From assembly GCA_008360955.1 (NCBI GenBank), contig LUCM01000704.1:79514-143513 (forward strand): DNA of 64,000 nt. Direction: 5' to 3'. Positions 22,609-34,500 of this stretch are shown here, one piece after another. Positions within the stretch are counted from its first letter, which is position 1; every line of letters starts with the position of its first letter. The notes beneath the pieces were generated by a model. That model worked only from the letters and a program-made list of their open reading frames with translations, was not told where the DNA came from and made no database searches. The position numbers and the translations under genes are program-made. The stretch is from Fasciolopsis buskii. Taxonomy: Eukaryota > Platyhelminthes > Trematoda > Plagiorchiida > Fasciolidae.

Positions 22609-23888
22609 CTGTAGATTAGAGCGGTCAACGCCGAACAGATAGGGACGGCAGAAAAGGGAATGAAAAGGAGTAATGCTGTGAGAGCAAAAGTTGTTACTCG
22701 AAACTAACTAAAGTGATGGGGTTTCATTGTATGACAGTAGTCAAAAGATGACATCAGTGTTTCACTGGCACGGAGGACGTAGTAGCCGAGTTTCTATGGC
22801 GGAAGGTGAATGTGATCTCTTTCTGTTAGTTTGGAGCAAATGGGAATTTCGGGTTAACAACGTTAGCTTAACTTACAAAAAATATGGTTAAACGATGTCA
22901 GAATTAAGTCAAGTATCACACTGTCCGACTAGGTTTGATGCAAACCATTGCTTTTTTTCTCATCGAGTCCGTTGTTTGTATTCTAAATCCGAAAATCCAT
23001 ACGGTGAAGGCTGAACCATCTACTCTAAAGTTAACTGGATTTGCGCTCTAGGGGAGTACCCCATTACCGAACCAAAATTATCTCAGCTAAATAGGTCTGG
23101 AAGTACAGTCGGAATGCCACAAAGCAAATCTCTGTTTGAGCTATAGATTGATTTATGAGAGCGAAATATGCTGTTAATACCACAAATTCTTACTGAACTG
23201 TACCAAAAAGGAAACTGGCCTATCAATTCTGAAATGGTTTACTGAATTCTCCTCCCGGTCGTTCAACGAAATGGCCGTTCCTAGCAAACAGAACAATGGG
23301 ATATTTACCCCTGTTTTCCGTCATCTTCAGACCAGTTTATGCTTGGAAGCGCATTCGCAAGGGAGCGCCAGCCGGTTATTATTTACCGGCGAACTGGGAC
23401 GACTGTCCCGTCTAAGTTCGGCAAAACGGGTTATGGTTTCGTGTAGAACTGTCTTGACGCATTAGAACAGTGCGATAATTCGAGAGACGAAAAATGTTGG
23501 GGAAATTTTCACGATCTCGATCTTTACCATTAATTTCCAGACGCATTGTTTTTTTTTTGATTGGTAGGATTTCCAGATTTCATCCTTTGGTTGACGAATG
23601 GTTTAATATAACATGCATGTATCTTCTCCAATGCCCAAACCCCAGTGGCTCTAATTGACCGCAGGATGCTACCACCGAAGAGATTGGAATTTAACGCCAT
23701 GATATATTTCTCCAAGATGCCTCGTTTTTGGCGCGTAACTGACTTCAAACTAAGGTATTATTCGAAGGCTCAACAAAAGATTTTTTCTGCAACAAAACAT
23801 GCCTCACTTGCTTGTTCACTCAAACAGTCCGGTTAACTGTTTGTCTGTGTGCAATGTTTTCGATCTACTTATTCGTGACCACCACGCG

Positions 23889-24026
23889 CCCCCCCCCCCC
23901 CCCCCCCCCCCCCCGGGGGGGGGGGGGGGGCGCCGCCGCGCTGTTCACTTTTTTTTCCGCCCTATTTCTTCTTTTAAGGGGGGGGGGGGAGGGGTATATC
24001 CCCCCCCCGCCCCCCCCCTCGGAGGG
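23889..24026. repeat. Homopolymer C/G block, possible sequence artefact
   Basis: A run of 26 C is followed at once by 16 G (23889-23930). After about 45 bases come 12 G (23978-23989), GGGG, TATAT, then two C runs of 9 separated by one G (24000-24018). Perfect C-to-G junctions of this length would form an extreme hairpin. They are unlike anything else in the window and resemble poly-G read ends merged into an assembly. Three overlapping frames rich in Pro and Gly (23799-24080) are produced by the block and are not genes. A real low-complexity locus remains possible. Confidence 0.8.
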
Positions 24027-24939
24027 GAAAAAGGATGGCAAATAGTTATAGTGGCAACGAACCGAAAGGGTAGGCAATAATAATTTGATTTAAAGTTCAC
24101 CTGTAATTATTCTTTTCTGTTTTGTATGACACGATTATTTATTTGTAAATGTTCGCGCTGATCAATACTCATGTCTCCAAAATAGCCTGTGTACAGTTCT
24201 TATGTAGAAAACAATAAAAAACAACAAATTGAATTCAATAAAGCCAAACTTTGACTAAACTTCTTTCATGGTAAAATGATTGTCCGACTTATTTGGTTGT
24301 TTTCTCATACCTGCCTGGGTCACAATCAGCGTCAGTGAGAGGGTATGCAAACGAACATTGATCAAGGATATTGATTAGGCTTTTTATGCGCCTCTGCTTT
24401 CAGGTCATTTAATTTTGCTCTCGGTTTTTCAAGGTTAATTTTAGTTTCACTGTTTCCGACAATTTCAGCAGAAAAAATTGTAATCGAGAACTTGACTGGG
24501 ACCCCATGAAAAGTGATCCAGCTTTATGTACAAATCCGCTACGAACGGGGCTGCGATCAGTCGTAGGCTACCGAAGAGAATAGCGACTGACCGGTGGGAC
24601 GATCGCAAACTGTGATATTCCCGTCTATGCACCATGATATTGACAGCTAGACCAATGATTGCTGGATCTTAAAAGAGAGAATATCCTAAAGGATTCGTTG
24701 CACCGATTCTGTTGATGTGGAAAGCTGTCGCTTTGTAAACGATTGTATTCATCAATACTGAAAGTGCTTCTAAGTGTATTCACTTTGTACCAACATACGG
24801 ACACGAACTAAAGAACATTGAGTTGGTTTATTAATTCATCATACATGAACGGCCGCTGATTTCTGTCACCGGAAGCTTTCCCTTATTAGAAACGCCAGTT
24901 TTGATCGTATCCTATAGCTCACCTAGTGACAGACTGATT

Positions 24940-25105
24940 AAGTGAGCAAGCTGGTCAGCAGGTTAATTAATTAGTCAAGCAGTAACTGAGCCGGTCAGTC
25001 CTTCATGTCTCTTGTCAGTCAAGCGGGAAAGCAAGCAAATAGATAGACAGACGGTCATACAGGTGAGCAGTCAATTGGTAGATCAGTCAGCTAGTCAGTT
25101 CGTAA
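24940..25105 (+). repeat. Degenerate tetranucleotide (GTCA/AGTC) tract
   Basis: GTCAG, AGTC and related words (CAGTCA, TCAGTCAGC, AGTCAGTTCG) recur at short irregular intervals, with interruptions such as GATAGATAGACAGAC-like steps. This looks like an old, decayed microsatellite. Confidence 0.5.
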
Positions 25106-27724
25106 GTTCAATCTGTCCTCTTGGGGGGGGGAACAAATGTTCATTCCAATCCTAGACAGCGTCACAAAACCGTACCTGGAAGCTGTTAAACGGCTAGATA
25201 ACCCGTTAATTCGGTAGCGCAATGAATAAAATATACTTCTAGAAATTGTTAGATCATACAAACGACACAGTTGAAATGTGTCCTGAACCTTGAAGGCAGA
25301 CAACGGTGGACCTTGAAACTAACAGCATAAACGAACTCCACGAATGGAATTTTCAGCCACATTGATAGTCACTGGTCTTCAAAATTGTTTAGATAGATCG
25401 AAGCCGGAGCACTAAGACGGTCGATAATCTATTTAAAGTTACGCCTACATCAGTGGGCATTCTGATTACCAAAACAACCGTAATTGGATCATAAATCAAC
25501 TTTGGTTCCTCACCATGGTTGAACAGTGAAAGGATAATGAATCCACGTGCTGGCCGAACTTGTCCTTTTATGGATCCAAGTTTCGGTTCTGCTATACCAT
25601 CTATTAATATGCCAAACTATTCCAAAATGCAAAACTATAAATCATTCGTTACCGAGCTACTTCTTTTCAAACAAATACCATCCGTTAACATTGGCTATAC
25701 ACATAATTAATGGTCGCTAAATGTATGACCAGAATACATTCCGCAAAGAAATATTGCTTGAGTTTTCAAAAAGTCGAGATGAAATATTTCATTAAGTTTT
25801 ACAAGTGGAATGTATTCGAACATGTGATTCATTTGACAGATCTTTGATGAGACTGATTTTGAGAGTATCCCGAATTCCGGCATGAAAGACTTTCGTTACT
25901 GACTCATAGGGGCCTGCCTCTTGTTATACGTGATTCCAACTGAGTGAAATGTAGTTCAGCAGTTGTCGTTCAATGCTTTCGTCGTCCTTTCTTTTGCAAC
26001 TAATTATCAATTGCTAATTACTATTATTTGTCAGTATTTTACACAATTCGCGCGCTGTCCATAACGTGTAAGTTAGATCAAAAGGCTGTATATGGTTCAA
26101 TTGACGAGGCAGGTGACGAGAGCTCAATTTTATTTATGTCAATTCGTTGGTTTCGTTCAACATTAACGAGTCCGAACATGGCGACATCTTCAAACTATAC
26201 CGGGTGATATTTCCGAATTCATTCAAATGACCACATCAAGAAACAAGTGATTGGATCTTGGTAAAAGAAATCAAATGCCATCGACTATTAGTTGATTTTG
26301 AGAACAAACAGGCGTTAAGTTTCACCTTCACAAAGAACGTGCACGGTTGGATGCATGAATACAAATTCCATTTAAGCTTGTCTACATTCAGTTTAGCTGT
26401 TGAAGCTACCCGTATTTGTGTATAATATGATCATTTTGCATTTGATTCGATTTAAGTCGTGTGCAGATCCAAATAGCTGTGCGATTTGGCAGCAAGCTTT
26501 TGGACCGGAAAAGAGTGAACAAAAACGAGTATCGGTGTCATAACAGTATCGTTAGAAAGTATAAAAAGAATATAACAACGTCAGAGAAAACTGAATGAAC
26601 CAGATTTGGGGGAAAATGTGAGAATATGGGAAAGTGTTTTAAATCGATTCGGTAACAGTGTTCGTCCTGATTTGATGCTGTGAATAGGATTGCAAACTAC
26701 CCGTTTAGATCAGCAATCCGTTTCTCTGAGAACTTCTTAGCAATATGAAACGAAGGGGGACCGATAAGATTTCGACTCGGATTTAACACTCAAATAAAGT
26801 ACACAAATGAGTAACCACAGTTGAAAACACTTCGAACATCTGTCCCGAATACCAGATAACAAAAACCAAAAATTTTAAGCATAATACTGAGTTTTCTTTG
26901 TGCAACGGAGAGGTGTTTTCATCAATCTGAACATGGTCTTGAATGTATAACATCAAGGGATTGGATCTAACTGTTCCGGAATTTTATGGAGCTAAACATA
27001 CGGATGTTTGCTGCTCCATTTCGAATGGGAGTAAATCATGGAGAAGTTGATGATAGGGAAATATCATTAGATTAATAATAATATAGTTCTTTCCGTCTGT
27101 TCTCAGTTTTTTTTAGAGCACCGACAGTTCAACTTGTCTGGCCACGACCGCATCGGACTTTAGGCCTTCTGAAATATGCAAAATACCTGCGGATGATTTG
27201 ACAGCCAAGATGAATGTGTTCCAGTAGACACCGGCGATATTTCGAAAGTCTGTGAACGTAATTTGGATGGATTTTAAAATGGCATTATAGGCTAAGTGTT
27301 GTACTAAATGGAGAGTTCACTTGTGGAGCTGGTTCCAAAATCGAACTGCACAAAAAACCAGTATTTGCCACTTGGGTATTTTTCATAGATTTGTTGTTGA
27401 TTCTTCAACCGTAGAACCAGTCTGACGTCACGACAACATGGCATGCAACAAAGAGACCGAACAACCTATTTGGAAACTTACTGCTGTCTCAAAAGCATAA
27501 ATTTTAGTGTTTGTACGCCGTTCACTTTCCACGTAAATCAGATAAGTTATCACGTATTTGAACTATTCTAGTGCCCCTAGAGGAGTTGGTAAGTTGTCAC
27601 GGTCGTTTCGATGAAAATGGTATTTAAACAACCTAAAAGAGTTCGCCGATTTCAATAAACCTACTTTACAGATCTGGTTAAAATTTGCAACGATATTATT
27701 CTCGTTCACATTGCAACTGTAGCA

Positions 27725-27862
27725 GATTATGATTACTGTCATCATCGACGTCGTTGCTGTCATCCGAATCACCATTTTCTTCATCAACAACTTTTGGCCC
27801 ATCATCAACATCACCGTCATCATCATCCAAATCATCATTATCATCTCCAGTACCTCCTTTCG
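27725..27862 (-). repeat. Degenerate GAT/ATC trinucleotide tract with Asp-rich frame
   Basis: On the minus strand GAT triplets dominate and give an Asp-rich frame (GDDNDDLDDDDGDVDDGPK, then VVDEENGDSDDSNDVDDD). The other minus-strand frame is Met-rich, as a GAT repeat predicts. The flanking acceptor is weak and I see no good donor, so I treat it as a repeat and not an exon. A similar, longer tract lies at 42.4-42.8 kb. Confidence 0.6.
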
Positions 27863-29649
27863 AAGTCCTTTTGGGGATCCCAAGAGCAGACACGGTGATT
27901 ACTTTCTACTTTACGTATTGAGTCTTACTAAAAAGATTAACGTGAAACACCCCATGATCCATACAATTTTCCACATCATTTCGGGATTTTGTCAAAACCA
28001 GCCAGAAATGTCATTCTGCTGGTTTATTAAGATCTCGAAACGAGATCCATATTAAAAAGAGCGATATCTATCAAGGCACGCTGTAAGATGTACTGATTAT
28101 CAATGCGTCGTTCCGTAATCTGCTAGCGCTTGTGCTCTTGTGAGATCGTGCGCAAGCGAGACACTTTCTTACTGAAATTTGGATATTTCTGACATAAATC
28201 CAAATAGTTCTGACGTGGTTTGGAATTAATGTGGGAAATGGTATATCACGATATCGATTTGTGTCAGGTGAGCTTTTGGATTCACACTGTCTATGAATAT
28301 GGACCAAATAATAGGGAAACTCATCTGCAGCTTCACATTCTCAGTGTAATCATTCCCTCATTTCAAGCCTAGCTGGCCTGGATCGATTTATCGTCGTTCT
28401 GTTAACACCAGACCTATCGGCTTGATGGCACAAACACAATAAAAACAAGATATCTGAACGCACTGATTTCGCTCACTCAACCAAGCTAACTAATCTATTA
28501 CATTTCCACCGTCATTTTATGATAGGTGCACAACAATATACAAAATTCCAATCTTTTTCGGTAGAAATTGCGAATCTCAATTATATGTGATTGGCAAATG
28601 ACTTAATTGTGTGTGCAACTTCCCCACGTTCCGGATCATGAAGGCTGATCATAAACTCTGTTACGATCTAGAAATTGCGTACTTCTCCTCACCATCCTCC
28701 TCGTTTCAGTCCTCTAACATCATGCTTCATCAAAAAGTTCATACGGAAATGTTTCAGTGCAAGATATTGTTAGCATAAGTTGGGGATGCACGCCATTTTC
28801 CCGTTCGTTTAAATTATAACAGATGAATAAGTCCGGAGGTAACCAGAGGATCAGATCAACGATGACAGCAGATGAGAATGAAAAAAATACTGTCAAACAG
28901 ATGAAAAGATATTAGCAGACAGATTGACTAGAACTGGCTTTCTGTTTGTGTCAAACTCAGCAAATGCATTCCCAGGGTATTTGACAACTGTGTGCACTTG
29001 GTCGAGGTGGGAAAAGCATAATCTGTCCCTATCATCCACCGCAGCCGGCTAAGCGATGACTGCCGGAACCCTTGCGGATGGAAGTTGGTGTTGTTGTTAT
29101 TTTTTCTGCCTCTGATCCCGATGAGGGAGTGAGGAATACAGTTTTTGTGGGATTGAGTAGACGAGTGGTGAATTTGCGGTGAAGGTATGGTTACCAGCAG
29201 ATGTCGTCGATGAAACCGTCACTCAGTTGTCATTGCAACAAGCAGTTATGTGACTGACTATCTCGTATGAGATCATTCTGTGTGTGTTCTAGTGATAAAT
29301 ACGTGAATGAATGTGTGAGAAGAAGGCAGAAAACGAATTTTGGGACGGAATGGTTGATTTCGCTCGATAACCTAGACGATATGAATGTTCAGGACACAAA
29401 ACGCGTTCGGATAACAAACAAAACTGTGCTTACTCTGGGCTTAGAAAAAATGAAAATTGGACATTGGGCCATATCATGGAGCCTCCCATTCCCCTTTAAT
29501 AAAACAGTCAGGTGCCAGTGGAAATAACAATAAAGAAGTCAATTTTTAGACTATTTACCAACCCAGTCTTAATGTCCGCTCCACAGATGTTAGGCACCCG
29601 ATCTCTACTGAACTTGGCCCAGAAGTTCTGCAATTAGTAACTAGACGTC

Positions 29650-30290
29650 CTTATTGGTTTATGCGTTTAATACAAGGTTCATAATTTTTTGTGATTGTAC
29701 TTCGTGCTATACACATATGCAAATAGCGAGAGAGAATCTGATTTGCATCGTCAGGAATGCGCATGGATGCTTTTCGTTGAAGAGGCGGCATTCTTCTCTC
29801 GTTCCCGGTCTTCGTGAACTGAAATGAGGGAGAGTGAATCATGCATTTCTGTTGTCAATTGTTCATGGATCCGTGTGGCGAGTTTCTTTCCGGTTTGTCC
29901 GGTGTACTGTTTTTCTCAATCTGCGCAGTCCATCTGATAGACAACATTAATTCGATTCTTTTCTGATGTCGGTTCTTTGTACCACGATAGAGTCTTTCTA
30001 GCCTCCGTGTTGGTCTGCGAGCCACTTCAATTCTTGTTGTCATTTCAGAGATGTTTGATGTACGGCAGGACTGTTCGTGCCTTGGTCTGTTTGACGGTCG
30101 TCTCTCGGTGTTATTTTTGTTGGTGTTTCGTCTGATGAAGCTTTGTGTGTAATCGCTGTGCATTAACAATTGGAACAGATATTTTTCTTCTTGTTTTCCA
30201 TGCATTACAGTGCTGCAATAGGATTGTGTTCTTTCAGAAAAACAAATTCGACTTCGAGAACGTGAGGATCTTCGCCCAGGGTAGGACAAA
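29650..30290 (-). mobile_element. Penelope-like element fragment with GIY-YIG endonuclease region
   Basis: On the minus strand, one frame reads EKNRINVVYQMDCAD, then a stop (TGA at 29918-29916) where the family normally has Cys, then EKQYTGQTGKKLATRIHEQL. This matches the VVY.I.C..C...YIGQTGR.L..R..EH pattern of the GIY-YIG nuclease at the C terminus of Penelope-like proteins. Upstream, in another frame, YTQSFIRR, SCRTSNISE and a nearby RGTKNRHQKR piece resemble the linker between the RT and the endonuclease. The RT core itself is not recognisable. The fragment is frameshifted and dead. It lies in the long intron, in the same orientation as the host gene. Confidence 0.75.
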
Positions 30291-30644
30291 GCACTCGAGG
30301 GGGTTTCTCGGAGCCTGACCCTCCTCGGAAAGATCGATAAAGAGATACGTCACTCTGGATCACATAACTATCGATCCGAGCAGACGAGCAATCAACATAA
30401 AGCAGTAGAAACAGACGCTGAGTCGGCCCACAGCATGCCAACAGTAAACGAAGGTGAGGAAAGCAACTGTTCAGCATCTCCATCCTACAGCTTCACCCAA
30501 AGCAACCATTCAACATCTACTAAAGAGTAGGTGACCCACTTTAGCGGACGATGGCAACCAGAAGCTCACCACAAGATTATAGCATTGATAACCTCACCTC
30601 GGCTGGTGATGAAACGTTTGCGATAGAATTGCTCTGCTCACTAG

Positions 30645-30650
<6 letters not shown>
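30291..30650. repeat. Flank of the Penelope-like fragment, with the GGCTGGTGATGAA motif
   Basis: This stretch joins the Penelope-like coding remnant to an (AT)n tract. It holds the dispersed motif GGCTGGTGATGAAACG at 30601-30616. A plus-strand frame (PTVNEGEESNCSASPSYSFT) is open at 30434-30530 and may be part of a repeat, but I cannot name it. The motif contains CTGGTGATGAAAC, which recalls a hammerhead core but lacks stem II. Confidence 0.4.

Positions 30651-30687
<37 letters not shown>
30651..30687. repeat. (AT)n microsatellite
   Basis: About 18 AT units, nearly pure, at the end of the Penelope-associated flank. Confidence 0.9.
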
Positions 30688-30690
<3 letters not shown>

Positions 30691-31814
30691 GACTAATGCT
30701 GTGAGTTTCCAAAATCTATTCTGAATAAATCGGAAAATGTAACATGCTGTCCTTTTCGATCGAAACGTCTTGTGTAGGTTTCACCGCATAACAGGACTCA
30801 AAAAGATGTTATTGGATCAAACGTGACCTTGATCCCTTTGGGTTAGCTGTTTGCATCAACCACCAGGCTTTTGAAGGGTGTCTAAATGTTTCAGTAGCAC
30901 TAATCACTTAGTTAAAAGTCGGTGATTGCTTTTATCCTCCTCTTTGTACTGCGTGATTCGCAGCACATTTTGATAGTGGACATAAAATTTGATCATAGAA
31001 GGGATTCATGTCGTAGACGACCATTCGCGGTCTTTCGGCCCGGTAGTGCACGTGATCAATAAAAACCTTGTGTGTTTCCATATCGCTTCAGTTTCCAAGG
31101 TCACAGATGCCAGTCCCCTCAGTGTATCGTATCGAAGAGGCTATGTGACTTGCTCTTTATACTACCCTTGTGCTCCAATCATGTGATAAAAGAAGTTTTG
31201 AGAGAACCAATGTGTTGTCCTTCATCTAATACTTCGACGGCTTTGATTGTCAAGGTACTTGTTATTAAGAGACAAGAACCACCAGTAGAACTGCCCCATC
31301 GTTGTTTGTACTCAGCAGCAGCACATATGCACTGGCATTAAAAAACGGGACAACCAATTGCGAGCTGATCGTCTTGGTGATTAGGACAACTTGTCTGGAG
31401 CTGAAAGTTACAATGGACCTTATTAGACCCAGGTGGTTTCCAAAACCTTCGTTGTAATTAGGTCGTCTGCAGAGATGTCAACCATTGTTTGGCAAAGGCC
31501 TGTCCCTCTGCATGTCAGTAACAAATGGCTGTTACTCCATATGGCGAAGTTCAGTGTACTGTCAAGGGTCCATAAGAATAGCCTGGTTACTACCGTTTCT
31601 GATTTGTAGTTGTTAGTCCCGGCTTTGCGTCCCAGTTTCAGGTTCACTTACTAGGAACGGCTGGTTATTTGAAGCATTTTAATCCTAGTTGAGGGTTGTT
31701 AAATAAGACTATAGGATAACTCATCATGTTACCGAATTTTATCACTCTGAGTTATTGGGTTCGACATAAATATCCGTCTAGGTTGATGACATTCCGTACA
31801 CTGCAAGTAGCATC

Positions 31815-31980
31815 GTTCTTTTTTATCTTTGTCTTCTTTACTAACGAGATAACAATGCATTTCGTTTTCAGGAAGGCGGTCACGGCCAGCCAATGGCTGC
31901 TAAGTAGAGAGATTGACCGGCAGTGGGAGATTTCAAACCTGAGAACTTCAGATAAAAACACCATAACGATACCCGCCTGA
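31815..31980 (-). mobile_element. tRNA-derived SINE, family A, copy 3
   Basis: On the minus strand: GGCGGGTATCGTTATGG (degraded A box), GGTTTGAAATC as B box at about 31940-31930, CCCACTGCCGGTCAA, CTGGCCGTGACCGCC and a tail with CTCGTTAGTAAAGAAG. Order and spacing agree with copies at 6.5 and 38.3 kb. Both promoter boxes carry substitutions. Confidence 0.7.
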
Positions 31981-34384
31981 ACCTTTCCGAATGATGGCCG
32001 GTCCCATCTTAAAAAAAGTGAATAGTGAGGGGCATATCTCATCTCAGCAGTCGTCATCTGTCAGAATAACGGGACCACGGAAACTTCGTTGATATGGCTA
32101 ATTCTGTTTTAGTCGAGCAGGAGCGTCCTTTCTGAACTGGCTGCTAAATTACAGGAACAACAGCAGCAGAGGCACAATAAATTGCGCCATTAATAACCAC
32201 AACAACGCAGTTACGGTAGCACTGATTGAGGTAGTCAGATTTATTGCATGTGTATGAATACGCAATCAAGTGAATTTCGTTCGATATTCTGATTCCAATC
32301 AAACCGTGATGACGATGCACTTAATCGATGGATTTGTGTTTTGTCTTTTACAATGCATGCCATCAGTTCTTTTAGGGATTCTCGTGCTTGCGAATAACTT
32401 TGTCATGTTTATTTAACACGATTCCGTATATTCATTTTGGACTTTCTTGACGTTCAGGGCTAGTGGTCGGAATTTTGTAATACGAAGCCGTTTATTTCCA
32501 ATGTAATGTAACGCGCAGCAGGGTACTTATGAAGCTTCCAAAAGCGCATCGTTTGTAGACCCTCATACACCCAATCGTCTTTTATGATTATATCAAGCAG
32601 AAATTAGTGCGGACATAAAGCGGTTCTGATAAATTAGCTTCGAATCTTCATTTTGCTGTTAGCATGCCCCTCTCTTATTGCTACTTCCCGTGGTTGCAAA
32701 CAGGATATGTTTGCGCTGTTCCACCGAGATGGTGCAATTTTATATGAATCCTTGACTGATTGTTCACTTTTCATCATATGCTTGAAGGGAGAATACAGTG
32801 GAAAGGACGGGTCCCAAAACAGCTAGGGCCCAACTAACGGAATGGCAGAGAAACACATCAGGTTCCAAATGGTCAGGCCTAGTAACGAACTGGGCGACAC
32901 AACAAAATGTCATCTACTTCTTGATAGCTGTTCTGCTTAATTTGATCAAGATTTATGACTCGCTATTTCAGTTCTTTGATTTCTGTAGACTGTAAGCTTT
33001 TCCCACACGGCAAGTGACTGTATGCACGTGTCTCTCCAAATGGCCTGCGTCTAGGAGATGTCTACGTACATAACTCGTTTTGTGAATTCCTGTCGTTCCG
33101 CTGGCTCCCTCGGGGTGACTATGACAGTCACTCATTATTCACTCCTCTAACACGTGTATTTTATTTGCTCCATTTTATTGCTTGTTGTGATCCTGAATTT
33201 TCATTCTACATCACCATCTTTACTGCAAAAGTAGTTGCTGGCCTAGCGTGACTGACTACGGCTTGTCCTTCGTTTTTTGTTGCTATAAAGTCTCGAAGAT
33301 GGATTCTTCAAATCTGAGGTTTGAAAGTGACAATTTCCTTGTTTTCTATGAAAATTATTGTACTCGTAGTTGGAACATTTTACTCATTGATCCTCACAAA
33401 TCAGCTCAAAATTGGACGGCGAGGTGACTGCTAGTGGCATTCTAATTAGTATGAAAATCATACATTTAGCCCACCGCTGAATGAGTGATCTCTTTCTGTA
33501 TACCGCTGCACTCGGTTTAGTTGAAATAGTTCCGTCTGTATAAAGCAACGCCAGCATTCGACAGGCTACTAGTACGCCCACTGATTTTCTGGCTTCGGCC
33601 TCGTCCTCGATTTGGAATACGTGGTTCCTTGACGTGTCTGAGTACTAACTGAATACTTGTTGACTCAGTTGAACGGTTTTACTTTGCATCGAAACATGAT
33701 TGCCTGACACAGATCATCACCAACAGCCCATCATTTATGTCTTGGCAACCTTTTATAAAGTCCAAACAATCACATATAAATAGTAACTGACGAAGACGGC
33801 GAATCACATCTAGTTAGTTATCGTCATCCGAACGGGGCTAGACAGTGAATCGTATGCACTTGTATGATTTTCCTAAGGTTCCGTGTTTGGATCTAAGACT
33901 TTGGAGTTACCCTTTCATCTACGCACAATTGTGCCTCGTCTTTGATGTTAGGGTATTGGCTCCAGTGTGATATTCTGTTTTATTTTTACCAAATGGAGGA
34001 ATGTTGTGCTGTTTTCGTTAATTCATTCGTGGACAAATACTCGGAAAGCTCTTTCGAAAACTATTTTGGTACGTACTGTAAACAAATGGCTAACATGATC
34101 ACAGAGGCAACACTGGAAGACGGCTATACACGCACATTCACCACCGATACGGTGACGGCTCCAAACACCCCCTGTCCTCGATTGCATGTATCCGCCCCGT
34201 TAACATCACAACAGCAAAGAGGATGAAGAAAGAGCGACCGAGCGACCGACCGTCACCGTTCTGGGCTCGTTCACATCACACGTCCACGTAGCGTCGCGCC
34301 AAACTGTCTGCCGAGCTTCGTAGTCTGCGTTCATTGCTGTCAAAGGTGCAACACCTGTTTGCTCGCCACTGCAGTCATGTGTGT

Positions 34385-34500
34385 TGGTGCGAGAACCCAA
34401 ATGTGCACATACACACAGACACGCGTGATTGTGTTCATGTCTCTGACACCCTGTTTTTCCTCGCAAATACACAGACGCACTCACACGCACAGGCACACAC
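34385..34500. repeat. CA-rich imperfect microsatellite
   Basis: Interrupted CACACA, CAGACAC and CACGCACA runs. The open frames across it are not supported as genes. Confidence 0.6.

Noticed and set aside
23373..23440. CGAACTGGGACG similarity to the SINE family B B-box region
   Set aside because: Only about 12 bases match; no A box or hammerhead nearby.
23799..24080. Three overlapping Pro/Gly-rich ORFs
   Set aside because: Produced by the homopolymer C/G block.
27563..27893. Met-rich and Asp-rich minus-strand ORFs
   Set aside because: Direct products of a GAT trinucleotide tract; no convincing donor.
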